Assembly (NCBI RefSeq): GCF_027923465.1
Contig: NZ_BRLB01000018.1
Span: 1-64,000, forward strand
DNA: 64,000 nt
Source: Vallitalea longa
Lineage (GTDB): Bacteria; Bacillota; Clostridia; Lachnospirales; Vallitaleaceae
Reading direction: 5' to 3'
Shown: piece after piece, positions 54,487 through 63,007 of the stretch
Layout: each line of letters starts with the position of its first letter
Numbering within the stretch: position 1 is the stretch's first letter
The notes under the pieces: generated by a model
The model's database searches: none
What the model was told of the DNA's origin: nothing
The model's input: the letters and a program-made list of their open reading frames with translations, nothing else
Made by a program: the position numbers and the translations under genes

Positions 54487-55464
54487 ATGAAGAGAGAACA
54501 TATGGAACAAATTAACACAGCTACAAAGGCAGTACAAGTGAAGAAAAACATCAATCATTTTTATTTTGTTGCTTGTGGAGGTTCTATGGCTTTGATGATG
54601 CCAGCTAGATACATATTGGATTGTGAATGTGAGATACCAGCTACAGTATATACAGCTAATGAATTTGTTCACAGAATTCCAAAAGCATTAGGAACAGATT
54701 CTGTAGTAATAACATGTTCTATGCGAGGTAAAACTCCGGAGACAGTTGAGGCTACTAGATTAGCTAAGGAAAAAGGGGCTTTGACAATTTCCTTATCACA
54801 TAATATAGGCTCACCACTATGGGAAACTACAGAATATCCTATTCACTATGATTGGTTGGATGAACCAGATATGACTAATCATAATCACACTATTCTACAT
54901 TGTCTAATATTCAAAATTCTTAATGCAATCCAGCCTAATGAAAAGTATGAGAGAGCTTGTAGATGTATTGATAAAATGGATGGAATCTTTAAAGCTAATA
55001 TTGAAAAATATTCATCCAAGGCTATTGAGTTCGGTGCGAATTATAAAAGAGAGAAAGTCATATATACTATGGCAAGTGGAGGAAATTATGGACCAGCATA
55101 TTCATTTGCTATATGTTTGTTGATGGAAATGCAGTGGATTAATTCTAATGCTATCCATTCAGGTGAATATTTCCATGGACCATTTGAAATCACTGATGCA
55201 GATGTACCTTTTATCATTATTAAGGGTATCGATAAGTCAAGATACCTTGATGAAAGAGCTTATTCTTTCTGTAAAAAATATACAAATAAAATCGTATTGA
55301 TAGATGCAGCAGATTTTGATATGAAGGATATTGATGAAGATCTAAAAGGTTATTTTGCATCAATAGTCACAGGAGTAGTTCTTAGAGGATATGCAGATGC
55401 TCTTGCCGATCATAGAGGACATCCATTAACTGTAAGAAGATATATGTGGAGAATGGAATATTAA
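54487..55464 (+). CDS. frlB: SIS-domain fructosamine-6-phosphate deglycase, FrlB-like
   Basis: A 325-residue double-SIS protein: VACGGSMALMMPARYILD, VITCSMRGKTPETVEATRLA, then ASGGNYGPAYSFAICLLMEMQW, HSGEYFHGPFEI and the C-terminus HPLTVRRYMWRMEY. These match FrlB, which splits 6-phosphofructose-amine compounds into glucose-6-phosphate and the free amino compound. It ends the operon that also encodes the kinase and importer. It is a paralog of 46884-47876; the first has HGTLEV where this one has HGPFEI, so their substrates may differ. AAGGAGAG is 8 bases before the ATG. Confidence 0.8.
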   Translation: MKREHMEQINTATKAVQVKKNINHFYFVACGGSMALMMPARYILDCECEIPATVYTANEFVHRIPKALGTDSVVITCSMRGKTPETVEATRLAKEKGALTISLSHNIGSPLWETTEYPIHYDWLDEPDMTNHNHTILHCLIFKILNAIQPNEKYERACRCIDKMDGIFKANIEKYSSKAIEFGANYKREKVIYTMASGGNYGPAYSFAICLLMEMQWINSNAIHSGEYFHGPFEITDADVPFIIIKGIDKSRYLDERAYSFCKKYTNKIVLIDAADFDMKDIDEDLKGYFASIVTGVVLRGYADALADHRGHPLTVRRYMWRMEY

Positions 55465-55549
55465 TTCTTTGGTTTAAATAAATTAAAGATTTTGATTAGT
55501 TAGTATACATTTTTGATTTGATATGCTGATATGGTATTATTAATAACTT

Positions 55550-55690
55550 AACTTTTCCACTTTTGATATAGTGCAGGCAAATAAAGGGGCAAAGGTCTGG
55601 TTTTGGAATAAAAAGAAGAAATACTTATATTTTTATTTTATAAAACTTTCTAATTAGCTTGTCTACATAGAATATTGAAGTGGAAAAGTT
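55550..55690 (+). other. Possible structured leader before the YitT gene
   Basis: AACTTTTCCACTT (55550-55562) is exactly complementary to AAGTGGAAAAGTT (55678-55690), closing 115 bases that include a G-rich part (AGGGGCAAAGGTCTGGTTTTGG). The right arm ends 64 bases before the start codon at 55755. I do not recognise a known riboswitch in it; a 13-bp repeat at this distance can also arise by chance in AT-rich DNA. Confidence 0.3.
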
Positions 55691-55754
55691 GAGTAAATAC
55701 TACTATGTCAGTTTTCATTATCTGCAATTAATTCTCTTAATAGGAGGAAGTAAT

Positions 55755-56600
55755 ATGGGCATCAAATTAAATAAAAGCAGATTGGAAAGTTATCTTTTTA
55801 CAATAATAAGTTGTATTTTTTATGCATTGGCAATAAATCTTTTTATCAAACCTAATAATATTGTTGGAGGTGGAGTTACTGGAATTGCACTTCTTATTAA
55901 TAGATTTTTTCCATGGGGTGTTGGGTTGATTGCTTATGTACTTAATATACCTATAATGATAATGTCATTTAGAATAAAAGATTTTTCTTATACATTAAGA
56001 TGTTTGATAGTTACTACTATATTGAATTTTTTAATTGATGCATTAGTTTTTTTGCCGCCTATGACTGATAATCCTCTCATAGGTGCAGGTTATGGAGGAG
56101 TTTTTCTTGGTATATCGGTGGGTATTAATTATAGATATAATGTATCAAGTGGAGGAACAGAACTCTTAGGGCAGTTATTAATTACTAGATTCAAGAATAT
56201 GACTATAGGTAAAATCTTAATTATTATTGATGGAAGTATAGTACTTTTCGGAAGTTTAATATTACATAATCCAGAAAATGTACTTCTGGCATTGATTATG
56301 ATATTTGTCAGTGGGAAAGTAAGTGATCTTGTTGTTAATGGGTTTGATTGTATTAGAATGTGCTATATTATTACTGCTCATGAAGAAAAAGTTGCTTCGG
56401 AGTTAATGAAAAAGTCTAGCCGTGGTATAACTAAGATTAATGGAATAGGAATGTATAGTAGAAAAGATTATAGTGTTCTTATGACTGCAGTTACTAAACA
56501 GCAGTTTACTAAACTGAAAGAGAGTGTTATAAAAGCTGATAAAAATGCTTTGGTTATAATAATTAATACGAGTGAAGTGTTGGGTAAGGGGTTTAAGTAA
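55755..56600 (+). CDS. YitT-family membrane protein
   Basis: A 281-residue protein with five to six membrane helices in the first 200 residues (IISCIFYALAINLFIKPNNIVGGGVTGIALLI, GVGLIAYVLNIPIMI and others) and a soluble C-terminal DUF2179 domain (VISAHEEKVASEL-like VITAHEEK, RGITKINGIGMYSRKDYSVLMTAVTKQQ). The transported substrate of this family is not established. AGGAGG is 7 bases before ATG 55755; an upstream frame from 55680 lacks a ribosome site. It is co-directional with, but not clearly part of, either neighbouring operon. Confidence 0.82.
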   Translation: MGIKLNKSRLESYLFTIISCIFYALAINLFIKPNNIVGGGVTGIALLINRFFPWGVGLIAYVLNIPIMIMSFRIKDFSYTLRCLIVTTILNFLIDALVFLPPMTDNPLIGAGYGGVFLGISVGINYRYNVSSGGTELLGQLLITRFKNMTIGKILIIIDGSIVLFGSLILHNPENVLLALIMIFVSGKVSDLVVNGFDCIRMCYIITAHEEKVASELMKKSSRGITKINGIGMYSRKDYSVLMTAVTKQQFTKLKESVIKADKNALVIIINTSEVLGKGFK

Positions 56601-56724
56601 TCATTTAAAAAGATTTAATTGACATAATTGTATATAGTGTTGAATAATAGTAAATGTAATGTAGCATAAAAGCAACTTATAAAAATAAGTTTGCTTTAAT
56701 TATTATTAAAATTTATTAAACATA

Positions 56725-56753
56725 TTGACAAAAACAAAAAATAATTGTATACT
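56725..56753 (+). promoter_or_regulatory. Strong sigma-A promoter of the ROK gene
   Basis: TTGACA (56725-56730), 17 bases, TATACT (56748-56753): a near-consensus vegetative promoter. A palindromic operator lies 9 bases downstream, across the expected transcription start. Confidence 0.8.
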
Positions 56754-56762
56754 TTTAATAAA

Positions 56763-56777
56763 GTTAGACGGTCTAAC
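56763..56777. promoter_or_regulatory. ROK operator O1
   Basis: GTTAGACGGTCTAAC is a perfect 7-1-7 palindrome right after the -10 box. Its position allows autorepression of the ROK gene. Two degenerate copies lie before the next gene. Confidence 0.75.
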
Positions 56778-56795
56778 AAAGAAAGGTATAGTAAT

Positions 56796-57971
56796 ATGGT
56801 GTCAAATAAAAGAAGAGATTCAATAGAAGTAAAACTTCATAATAGAATGTTGGTTATTCTTACTACTTTGAAATATGGACCTATTTCAAGAACCGAATTA
56901 GCAAAAAAATTAGGGATGACAAAAGGCGGTATATCTCCTATAGTTACTTCTCTAATAGCTGAAGGAGCATTACAAGAAGTAGGTATAGAACAAACTTCAG
57001 CAGGAAGAAAGCCAACTTTGCTGAGTTTGAATGGAAACTATATGAATGCAATAGTTGTCCATTGGGGAAGACCATTTTATGAAGTTGCAGTAATAAATAT
57101 TAGAGGAGATATTGAGGACTCTATTAATGGAAATATCGAAAAAGGTGAAACATTAAATGATGTTTTGTCTAATTTAAATAAATCTATAGAAAAAATAGTA
57201 CAGAGAAATAGTAGAAAAAAAATAGTAGGAATTGGTGTTGCTGCACCAGGACCAATAGATCTAAGTACAAAAACAATTTTAAAACCACCATATTTTAATA
57301 ATTTTTCTAATATAAAGGTTGATGAGATGCTAGGAAAGAATCTTAATTATCCTATATTTTTGGAAAATGATGCAGATGCAAGAGCAATTGCTGAAAAATA
57401 TTTTGGAGTAGGAAAAAATTACAGCGATTTTGTATATATTAGTGTTATGGAAGGTATAGGTGCAGGTATTATTATTAATGGAGTACAGTATCGTAATGAT
57501 AATTCCTATGCAGGTGAATTCGGACATTTAACAATTAATTATAAAGGCAAACTTTGTGATTGTGGTAATAGAGGATGTTTAGAAGTATATAGTTCAATAA
57601 GAGCAATAAAGGAAAAGATTTATGAATTAGAAGGTAAAAAAGTTAAATGGGAAGACATAGTTAGTAAAACAATACAAGGAGATATAAGATACAATAAAAT
57701 AATTAATGAGAGCATAGTTGCATTAGGAAGTGGAATTATATCATTAATTCATATGTTCCAACCTGAAAGTATTGTTATAGGTGGTAACATTATTGATTTA
57801 GGTGAGAAAATTATAACTACTAAAATAAAAGAAGTGGTAACTAAGAAATCAATATTTAGAAATTATTATACACCAGAAATATATTTATCAAAAGTAAAGA
57901 ACTCCTGTTTAAAAGGTATAGCAATGTCTGTGTTTGAGAAGATTCTAGTTAATAATGAAAAATGTGAGTAA
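56796..57971 (+). CDS. ROK-family transcriptional regulator
   Basis: A 391-residue regulator of the XylR/NagC class: N-terminal winged helix (LKYGPISRTELAKKLGMTKGGISPIVTSLIAEGAL), then a sugar-kinase-like ROK domain with GIGVAAPGPID, ENDADARAIAEKYFG, GEFGHLTI and the zinc-binding stretch CDCGNRGCLE. Such proteins sense a sugar or sugar phosphate. ATG 56796 has GAAAGG 9 bases upstream. It carries operators before itself and before the following operon, so it most likely represses the uptake and kinase genes downstream. Confidence 0.87.
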   Translation: MVSNKRRDSIEVKLHNRMLVILTTLKYGPISRTELAKKLGMTKGGISPIVTSLIAEGALQEVGIEQTSAGRKPTLLSLNGNYMNAIVVHWGRPFYEVAVINIRGDIEDSINGNIEKGETLNDVLSNLNKSIEKIVQRNSRKKIVGIGVAAPGPIDLSTKTILKPPYFNNFSNIKVDEMLGKNLNYPIFLENDADARAIAEKYFGVGKNYSDFVYISVMEGIGAGIIINGVQYRNDNSYAGEFGHLTINYKGKLCDCGNRGCLEVYSSIRAIKEKIYELEGKKVKWEDIVSKTIQGDIRYNKIINESIVALGSGIISLIHMFQPESIVIGGNIIDLGEKIITTKIKEVVTKKSIFRNYYTPEIYLSKVKNSCLKGIAMSVFEKILVNNEKCE

Positions 57972-57989
57972 ATAATTTTTATGCAATTA

Positions 57990-58026
57990 GTTAGAGGATA
58001 TAACAAATTTAGTTAGACGGTATAAT
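57990..58026. promoter_or_regulatory. Tandem ROK operator copies before the sugar operon
   Basis: GTTAGAGGATATAAC (57990-58004, 12 of 15 matches to O1) and GTTAGACGGTATAAT (58012-58026, 13 of 15) start 22 bases apart, about two helical turns, so two dimers could bind the same face. Both lie just before the start codon at 58044. Confidence 0.65.
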
Positions 58027-58043
58027 TATAGGAAGGTGATAAT

Positions 58044-59018
58044 ATGTTTAAGCCCAAGAAAATAGACTTTTCTAAGAACAAAACTTTTACAGCTGCTAAT
58101 AGGCATAATTTAGTTAGAATTGATAATCTAATGGAAATCAAAAAAGTGGAAGATTTAAGAAATGATTATGAGGAGATAGAAGATTTCATAAGAGCCATTG
58201 TAGAAGCTAGGAAAAATGGTAAACCAGTTACCATGTTCTATGGTGCTCATGTAATTAAATGCGGACTATCAAAATATTTAATTGAGATGATTAAAAGAGG
58301 ATATGTTACACATATCGCATCTAATGGTGCAGGCAGTATACATGATTTTGAATTGGCGTATTTAGGAGGTACTTCAGAACATGTTCCTACTGCAATTGAA
58401 GATGGTTCTTTTGGAATGTGGGAAGAAACAGGCAGATGGATGAATGAAGCTATACAGATCGGCTACAAAAATGGAATGGGATATGGAGAGAGTTTAGCTA
58501 ACTATATACATACTAATAAAGAAAAGTTTCCATATAGAGAGTACTGTGTTTTTTATAATGCATATCTAAATAATATTCCTGCAACATATCACATAAGTAT
58601 TGGTACAGATATAATCCATCAACATCCAACTGCTGATTATGCGGCTCTGGGATATACAAGCGGTGAAGATTTTAAGATCTTCTGTAATTCTATAAAAGAC
58701 CTAGATGGAGGGGTACATATGAACTTTGGCTCATCTGTACAGGGACCTGAAGTATTCTTGAAGGCACTTTCAATTGTAAGAAACCAGAAACTAGGAGCAA
58801 ATAAAATAACTACAGCCAATTTTGATCTTATTCCATTAGGAAATTACAAGAAAGATGTAAGTAAGGAGCATTTTCATTACTATTACAGACCAAGAAAAAA
58901 TATCATCAATAGACCTACAAGTTTAGGTGGAAGAGGATTTTATTTTGAATTAAATCATATGAAATCAATTCCATATATATTTAATAGATTATCAGAAGAG
59001 TTAGAGAGTGGTGAATAA
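58044..59018 (+). CDS. Deoxyhypusine-synthase-like protein
   Basis: A 324-residue cytoplasmic protein. The segments KPVTMFYGAHVIKCGLSKYL, HIASNGAGSIHDFELAYLGG, IGTDIIHQHPTADYAALG and DGGVHMNFGSSVQGPEVFLKAL give an NAD-binding Rossmann-like fold of the deoxyhypusine synthase type (DS family), as far as I can judge by eye. Bacteria lack eIF5A, so the true reaction must differ; homospermidine-like or sugar-linked chemistry are both open. I do not see an obvious match to the catalytic lysine region of true deoxyhypusine synthase. It is the first gene of a sugar-uptake operon and abuts the next gene without a gap. The family call is moderate; the function is unknown. Confidence 0.5.
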   Translation: MFKPKKIDFSKNKTFTAANRHNLVRIDNLMEIKKVEDLRNDYEEIEDFIRAIVEARKNGKPVTMFYGAHVIKCGLSKYLIEMIKRGYVTHIASNGAGSIHDFELAYLGGTSEHVPTAIEDGSFGMWEETGRWMNEAIQIGYKNGMGYGESLANYIHTNKEKFPYREYCVFYNAYLNNIPATYHISIGTDIIHQHPTADYAALGYTSGEDFKIFCNSIKDLDGGVHMNFGSSVQGPEVFLKALSIVRNQKLGANKITTANFDLIPLGNYKKDVSKEHFHYYYRPRKNIINRPTSLGGRGFYFELNHMKSIPYIFNRLSEELESGE

Positions 59019-60827
59019 ATGAATTTCCAAAATTTAAGAGGAATTTTAGACAAAGTTTCAAAGAAAAGAATTGGTGTTATAGGAGATTGCTGTTTAGATA
59101 TTTATTGGGAAGCGGATATGAAATTAAGTGAATTATCTCTTGAAACACCACAATTTCCATTACCGATTGTCAGTGAAAAATTTTATCTTGGATCTGCTGG
59201 TAATATTGTAAACAATTTATCTACTTTAGAAGTTGATGAAATAGATTTTATTACAGTTGTAGGAGATGATTGGAGAAAGACAATAGTTTTTGATTTGTTG
59301 GAAAATATGAAGAATGTAAATACTAAACATATTATAGTTTCTAAAGAGAGAGTTACACCAGCATATTGTAAGCCTATTAAACAAGGTATTTCAGATGTTG
59401 TATATGAAGATTCACGATTGGATTTTTGGAATTTAGGACAAATAAGTAATAAGGTTGAAGAAGATATCATTAATAGATTAAATGAAATGGCAAAAAAAGT
59501 AGATGCAATTATTGTTGAAGATCAATTAAAAAATGGAGTAATGACAGATAAAATACGAGAAGTAATATCTGAATTAGGTAGAAATGGGAAAACAATAATT
59601 GTTGATAGTAGAGAGTATGCTCATAAATATAAAAATGTAATGTTGAAACCTAATGATAAAGAGCTCATCAATATGGCTAATAATTTAAATTTAGATATTG
59701 ATGGTATGGACATAGTTTCTGTTGCAAGAGAAATATCAAATAAAATAAATAAAGATATTATTGTAACTCTAGGTGAGAAAGGTTCTATATGGGTATCTGA
59801 GAATGAAACATTTAAAAAAGATATTTTCAAGGTAGAAGGTGAAATTGATATTGTTGGTGCTGGTGATGGATTTATTGCAGGTTTAGCTGCTTTTTATGAC
59901 TCAACTTCAAAAGAAAATATATTATCATTATGTAACCTCATGTCCAGCATTATAATTAAGAAAATTGGTATAACAGGTAGTGCAAGTAAAGAAGAAATCT
60001 TGAAAAATTATGTTTTAAAGTTGGAGAAACCTTATTTTGAAAAATTAAATGCAATGGAAAATAAAGATATTAAATGTGCACTATTTGATTTTGATGGAAC
60101 TATATCAACGTTAAGGCATGGTTGGGAAGATATTATGTTTGACTATGTATATGAACAATTACATCAATATTATATGGGTAGGGATAAAGAATTAACGGAT
60201 AAAATAAAGGAATTTATTCGTGATACTACAGGAGTACAGACAATCTTTCAAATGCAATGGATTGTTGAACAAGTTAAACTTGGGGGAGGTAAACCATTAG
60301 ATCAGTGGGAATATAAAGATGGTTATAATAAAGCTTTATTGGAAGTGGTTAGAACTAGAGCGGATGCTTTGCTCCAAGGTAAGATGAAGCCAATAGATTT
60401 CAGAGTTCCTGGTTCTAAAGAATTTATTGAAAAATTGGTTAGTAGAGGCATTAAATGTTATATAGCAAGTGGTACAGATGATGATGATATAAAAAAAGAA
60501 ATGAAAGCTATTGAAGTAGAGAATTTGTTTGAGGATTCAAAAGGAGCACCATATAGAAAAGCAGCTTGTCCAAAAGAAGCTGTATATAGAAAACTTATTG
60601 AGGAGTTATCTTATAAGCCTAATGAAATTCTAGTTGTTGGTGACGGAAAAGTTGAAATAAATTTAGGAGTTAATAATGGTTCGCTTACATTAGGTGTAGC
60701 TTGTGATGAATATTCATTACAAGGTATTGATTTGAAGAAACGAGATAGACTTGTTAAAGCAAGAGCACATGGGATTGTTATGGATTTTAATGATTATAAT
60801 TCAATATTAGAATGGATTAATGGGTGA
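59019..60827 (+). CDS. Fused PfkB (HldE-type) sugar kinase and HAD phosphatase
   Basis: A 602-residue two-domain enzyme. Residues 1-335 form a ribokinase-fold domain with IGDCCLDIYWEAD at the start, GSAGNIVNNL, KPNDKEL and the catalytic GAGDG (base D283), closest in style to the heptose-7-phosphate 1-kinase domain of HldE. Residues 350-602 form a HAD domain: nucleophile D357 and D359 in FDFDGTIS, a cap with RHGWEDIM..., SGTDDDD and GDG (D542). The expected chemistry is kinase at one position and phosphatase at another, the same pair of steps as HldE plus GmhB. The HldE nucleotidyltransferase domain is absent. It starts one base after the previous stop codon. Confidence 0.75.
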   Translation: MNFQNLRGILDKVSKKRIGVIGDCCLDIYWEADMKLSELSLETPQFPLPIVSEKFYLGSAGNIVNNLSTLEVDEIDFITVVGDDWRKTIVFDLLENMKNVNTKHIIVSKERVTPAYCKPIKQGISDVVYEDSRLDFWNLGQISNKVEEDIINRLNEMAKKVDAIIVEDQLKNGVMTDKIREVISELGRNGKTIIVDSREYAHKYKNVMLKPNDKELINMANNLNLDIDGMDIVSVAREISNKINKDIIVTLGEKGSIWVSENETFKKDIFKVEGEIDIVGAGDGFIAGLAAFYDSTSKENILSLCNLMSSIIIKKIGITGSASKEEILKNYVLKLEKPYFEKLNAMENKDIKCALFDFDGTISTLRHGWEDIMFDYVYEQLHQYYMGRDKELTDKIKEFIRDTTGVQTIFQMQWIVEQVKLGGGKPLDQWEYKDGYNKALLEVVRTRADALLQGKMKPIDFRVPGSKEFIEKLVSRGIKCYIASGTDDDDIKKEMKAIEVENLFEDSKGAPYRKAACPKEAVYRKLIEELSYKPNEILVVGDGKVEINLGVNNGSLTLGVACDEYSLQGIDLKKRDRLVKARAHGIVMDFNDYNSILEWING

Positions 60828-61488
60828 TTATATGGAAAATAGGGACAAGCTTAAAAAGATAGAAAATAACCTGAATGATTTTATAAAAAAAATACCTGAA
60901 CTAATAAGTGTTAGAGAAAATATATGGAACACTTTTTTAGAAATGATAAAAACATATGAGAGTGGTGGAAAAATCCTTGTATGTGGTAATGGAGGCAGTG
61001 CAGCAGATGCGGATCATATTATTGGGGAATTAATGAAAGGTTTTATGCTAAAGAGGGAATTAAAGGAAAAAGATAGTCTGCCTTGGATCAATAGTGCTTT
61101 ATCTGATAGTATCCTTGGTGAGTTACAATATGGATTACCTGCAATTAATTTGTGTGCTCATAATGCACTAAATACTGCTTTTGCTAATGATGTTAATCCT
61201 GAATTGATTTTTGCTCAACAGGTTTTTTCTCTAGGAAATAAAGAAGATTTATTTCTTGGTATATCTACCTCAGGAAATTCAAAAAATGTTTATTATGGAG
61301 GTGTTGTCGGTAAATCAAAGGGAATGACGTGTGTAGCCTTAACTGGTGAAAACGGAGGTTGTATGAAAAAACATTTTGATATAACCATAAATGTTCCTTC
61401 AAATATTACACCGGTTGTTCAGGAATACCATTTACCAATATATCATGAATTGTGTAAGTGGGTGGAAGAATACTTTTTCAGTATATAG
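60820..61488 (+). CDS. GmhA-like SIS-domain sugar phosphate isomerase
   Basis: A 222-residue single SIS-domain protein overlapping the preceding gene by 8 bases (an ATG at 60832 is an alternative). CGNGGSAADADHIIGELMKG places E70 at the position of the catalytic glutamate of phosphoheptose isomerase GmhA; ISTSGNSKNV is the phosphate loop; QEYHLPIYHELCKWVE near the end has H204 at the place of the catalytic histidine. A middle insert (LKREL...LQYGLPAINL) makes it about 25 residues longer than typical GmhA. Expected reaction: ketose-phosphate/aldose-phosphate isomerisation, for example sedoheptulose-7-phosphate to a heptose-7-phosphate or the reverse. Confidence 0.78.
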   Translation: MGDYMENRDKLKKIENNLNDFIKKIPELISVRENIWNTFLEMIKTYESGGKILVCGNGGSAADADHIIGELMKGFMLKRELKEKDSLPWINSALSDSILGELQYGLPAINLCAHNALNTAFANDVNPELIFAQQVFSLGNKEDLFLGISTSGNSKNVYYGGVVGKSKGMTCVALTGENGGCMKKHFDITINVPSNITPVVQEYHLPIYHELCKWVEEYFFSI

Positions 61489-61506
61489 GAAGGAGATTGA
61501 TTCTTA

Positions 61507-62994
61507 ATGGAATATCTTTTGAAAGCATCAGATATATCAAAAAGTTTTCCAGGAGTTAAAGCATTAGATAATGTTAATTTTGATTTGAAACCTGGTGAAG
61601 TTCATGTCTTGTTGGGAGAAAACGGTGCTGGTAAATCTACATTGATTAAAGTTCTAGCGGGTATTCATAAACCTGATACTGGGACAATTAAATATAAAGA
61701 TAAAGAAGTTAAAATTCAAGGACCAAAACATGCACAGGAAATTGGAATAGGGGTAATTTATCAAGAACTTAACTTATGTCATCATTTATCCGTAGCAGAA
61801 AATATTTTTCTAGGGAGAGAACATGTCAATGGTTTCAGACTTAACAGGAAAAAAATGATAGAAGAATCAAAAAAATATTTATCGTTATTACAAGCCAATA
61901 TTAATCCAAAAGCTTTAGTAAAGGATTTAACTGTTTCAAAGAGACAGATGGTAGAGATTGCAAAAACCATCTCCATGAATGCTGATGTAATAATTATGGA
62001 TGAACCTACTTCATCATTGAGTGAAAAGGAAGTAAGTGAATTATTTGAAGTTATAAAAACATTGAAGAACCAGAAAAAGGGTATTATCTATATATCTCAT
62101 AAAATGGATGAACTAGAATTAATTGCAGATAGAGTATCTGTTTTTAGAGATGGTACTTATATTGCAACAAAAGAATATAAAGATACTAATATAGATGAAT
62201 TGATTAGTCTTATGGTTGGACGTTCCTTAGATGATAAATTTCCAAGAGTAGAAGTAGAAGTAGGAGAAGAAATATTAAAAGTTGAAAATATTAATGTAAA
62301 AAATTTATTGAGTGATATTAATTTTAGTATAAGAGAAGGAGAAATTCTAGGTATTGCAGGATTAGTTGGTTGTGGAAGAACTGAAATGGCAAAAACTATA
62401 TTTGGAGCCATTAAAAAAGATTCAGGTAATATATATCTAAACAACAAAAAGGTAAAAATTAATTCTCCTAGAGATTCTGTTAAAAATGGAATATTATATG
62501 TTCCTGAAGATAGAAAAAATGAAGGATTAGCTGTTAACCTCAGTGTAGCAGATAATATCATTTTACCTAACATGGAAGCAGTTATTTCTAAAAAACTAGG
62601 TATCAAAAAAAATAAATCAATAAAGAAAATTTCTGATAAAACTGTAAAAGATTTTAATATTAAAACGCCAAGCATTAATCAAAAGATAAATAATCTATCT
62701 GGAGGTAATCAACAAAAGGTAGTCATTGGAAAATGGATTAATAAAAAGCCTAAAGTATTGATTTTCGATGAACCTACAAGAGGTATAGATGTACAAGCCA
62801 AAACTGAAATATACAAAATATTAAACAATCTAAAAAAACAAGCAGTTGGAGTAGTGGTTATATCATCTGAGTTACCTGAATTGTTAGGTATAACAGATAG
62901 AATATTAGTAATGAGAGAAGGTACTATTTCAGGAGAATTAATTACAAAAGAAGCTACACAGGAAAAAATAATGAATTTAGCGACAGTTAATTAA
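61507..62994 (+). CDS. Ribose-type sugar ABC importer ATPase (RbsA-like)
   Basis: A 495-residue protein with two ABC domains. Domain 1 has a full Walker A (GENGAGKST), LTVSKRQMVEIAK and IMDEPTSSLSEKE; domain 2 has a degenerate P-loop (GLVGCGRTEMAK), LSGGNQQKVVIGKW and IFDEPTRGIDVQAK. That asymmetry is typical of CUT2 importers. It energises the permease encoded next and shows that this operon imports its sugar rather than making it. AAGGAGAT is 10 bases upstream. Confidence 0.9.
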   Translation: MEYLLKASDISKSFPGVKALDNVNFDLKPGEVHVLLGENGAGKSTLIKVLAGIHKPDTGTIKYKDKEVKIQGPKHAQEIGIGVIYQELNLCHHLSVAENIFLGREHVNGFRLNRKKMIEESKKYLSLLQANINPKALVKDLTVSKRQMVEIAKTISMNADVIIMDEPTSSLSEKEVSELFEVIKTLKNQKKGIIYISHKMDELELIADRVSVFRDGTYIATKEYKDTNIDELISLMVGRSLDDKFPRVEVEVGEEILKVENINVKNLLSDINFSIREGEILGIAGLVGCGRTEMAKTIFGAIKKDSGNIYLNNKKVKINSPRDSVKNGILYVPEDRKNEGLAVNLSVADNIILPNMEAVISKKLGIKKNKSIKKISDKTVKDFNIKTPSINQKINNLSGGNQQKVVIGKWINKKPKVLIFDEPTRGIDVQAKTEIYKILNNLKKQAVGVVVISSELPELLGITDRILVMREGTISGELITKEATQEKIMNLATVN

Positions 62995-63007
62995 GGAGGC
63001 TTATAAA

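Noticed and set aside
59019-61488. Standard ADP-heptose biosynthesis genes for lipopolysaccharide
   Set aside because: The DNA looks Gram-positive, the nucleotidyltransferase domain of HldE is missing, and a ROK regulator and ribose-type importer share the operon.
22157-62675. Long reverse-strand frames inside genes, such as 21723-22112 and 62157-62675
   Set aside because: They lie antisense to clear ATPase genes, show low-complexity Ile/Phe/Ser-rich translations and lack ribosome sites.
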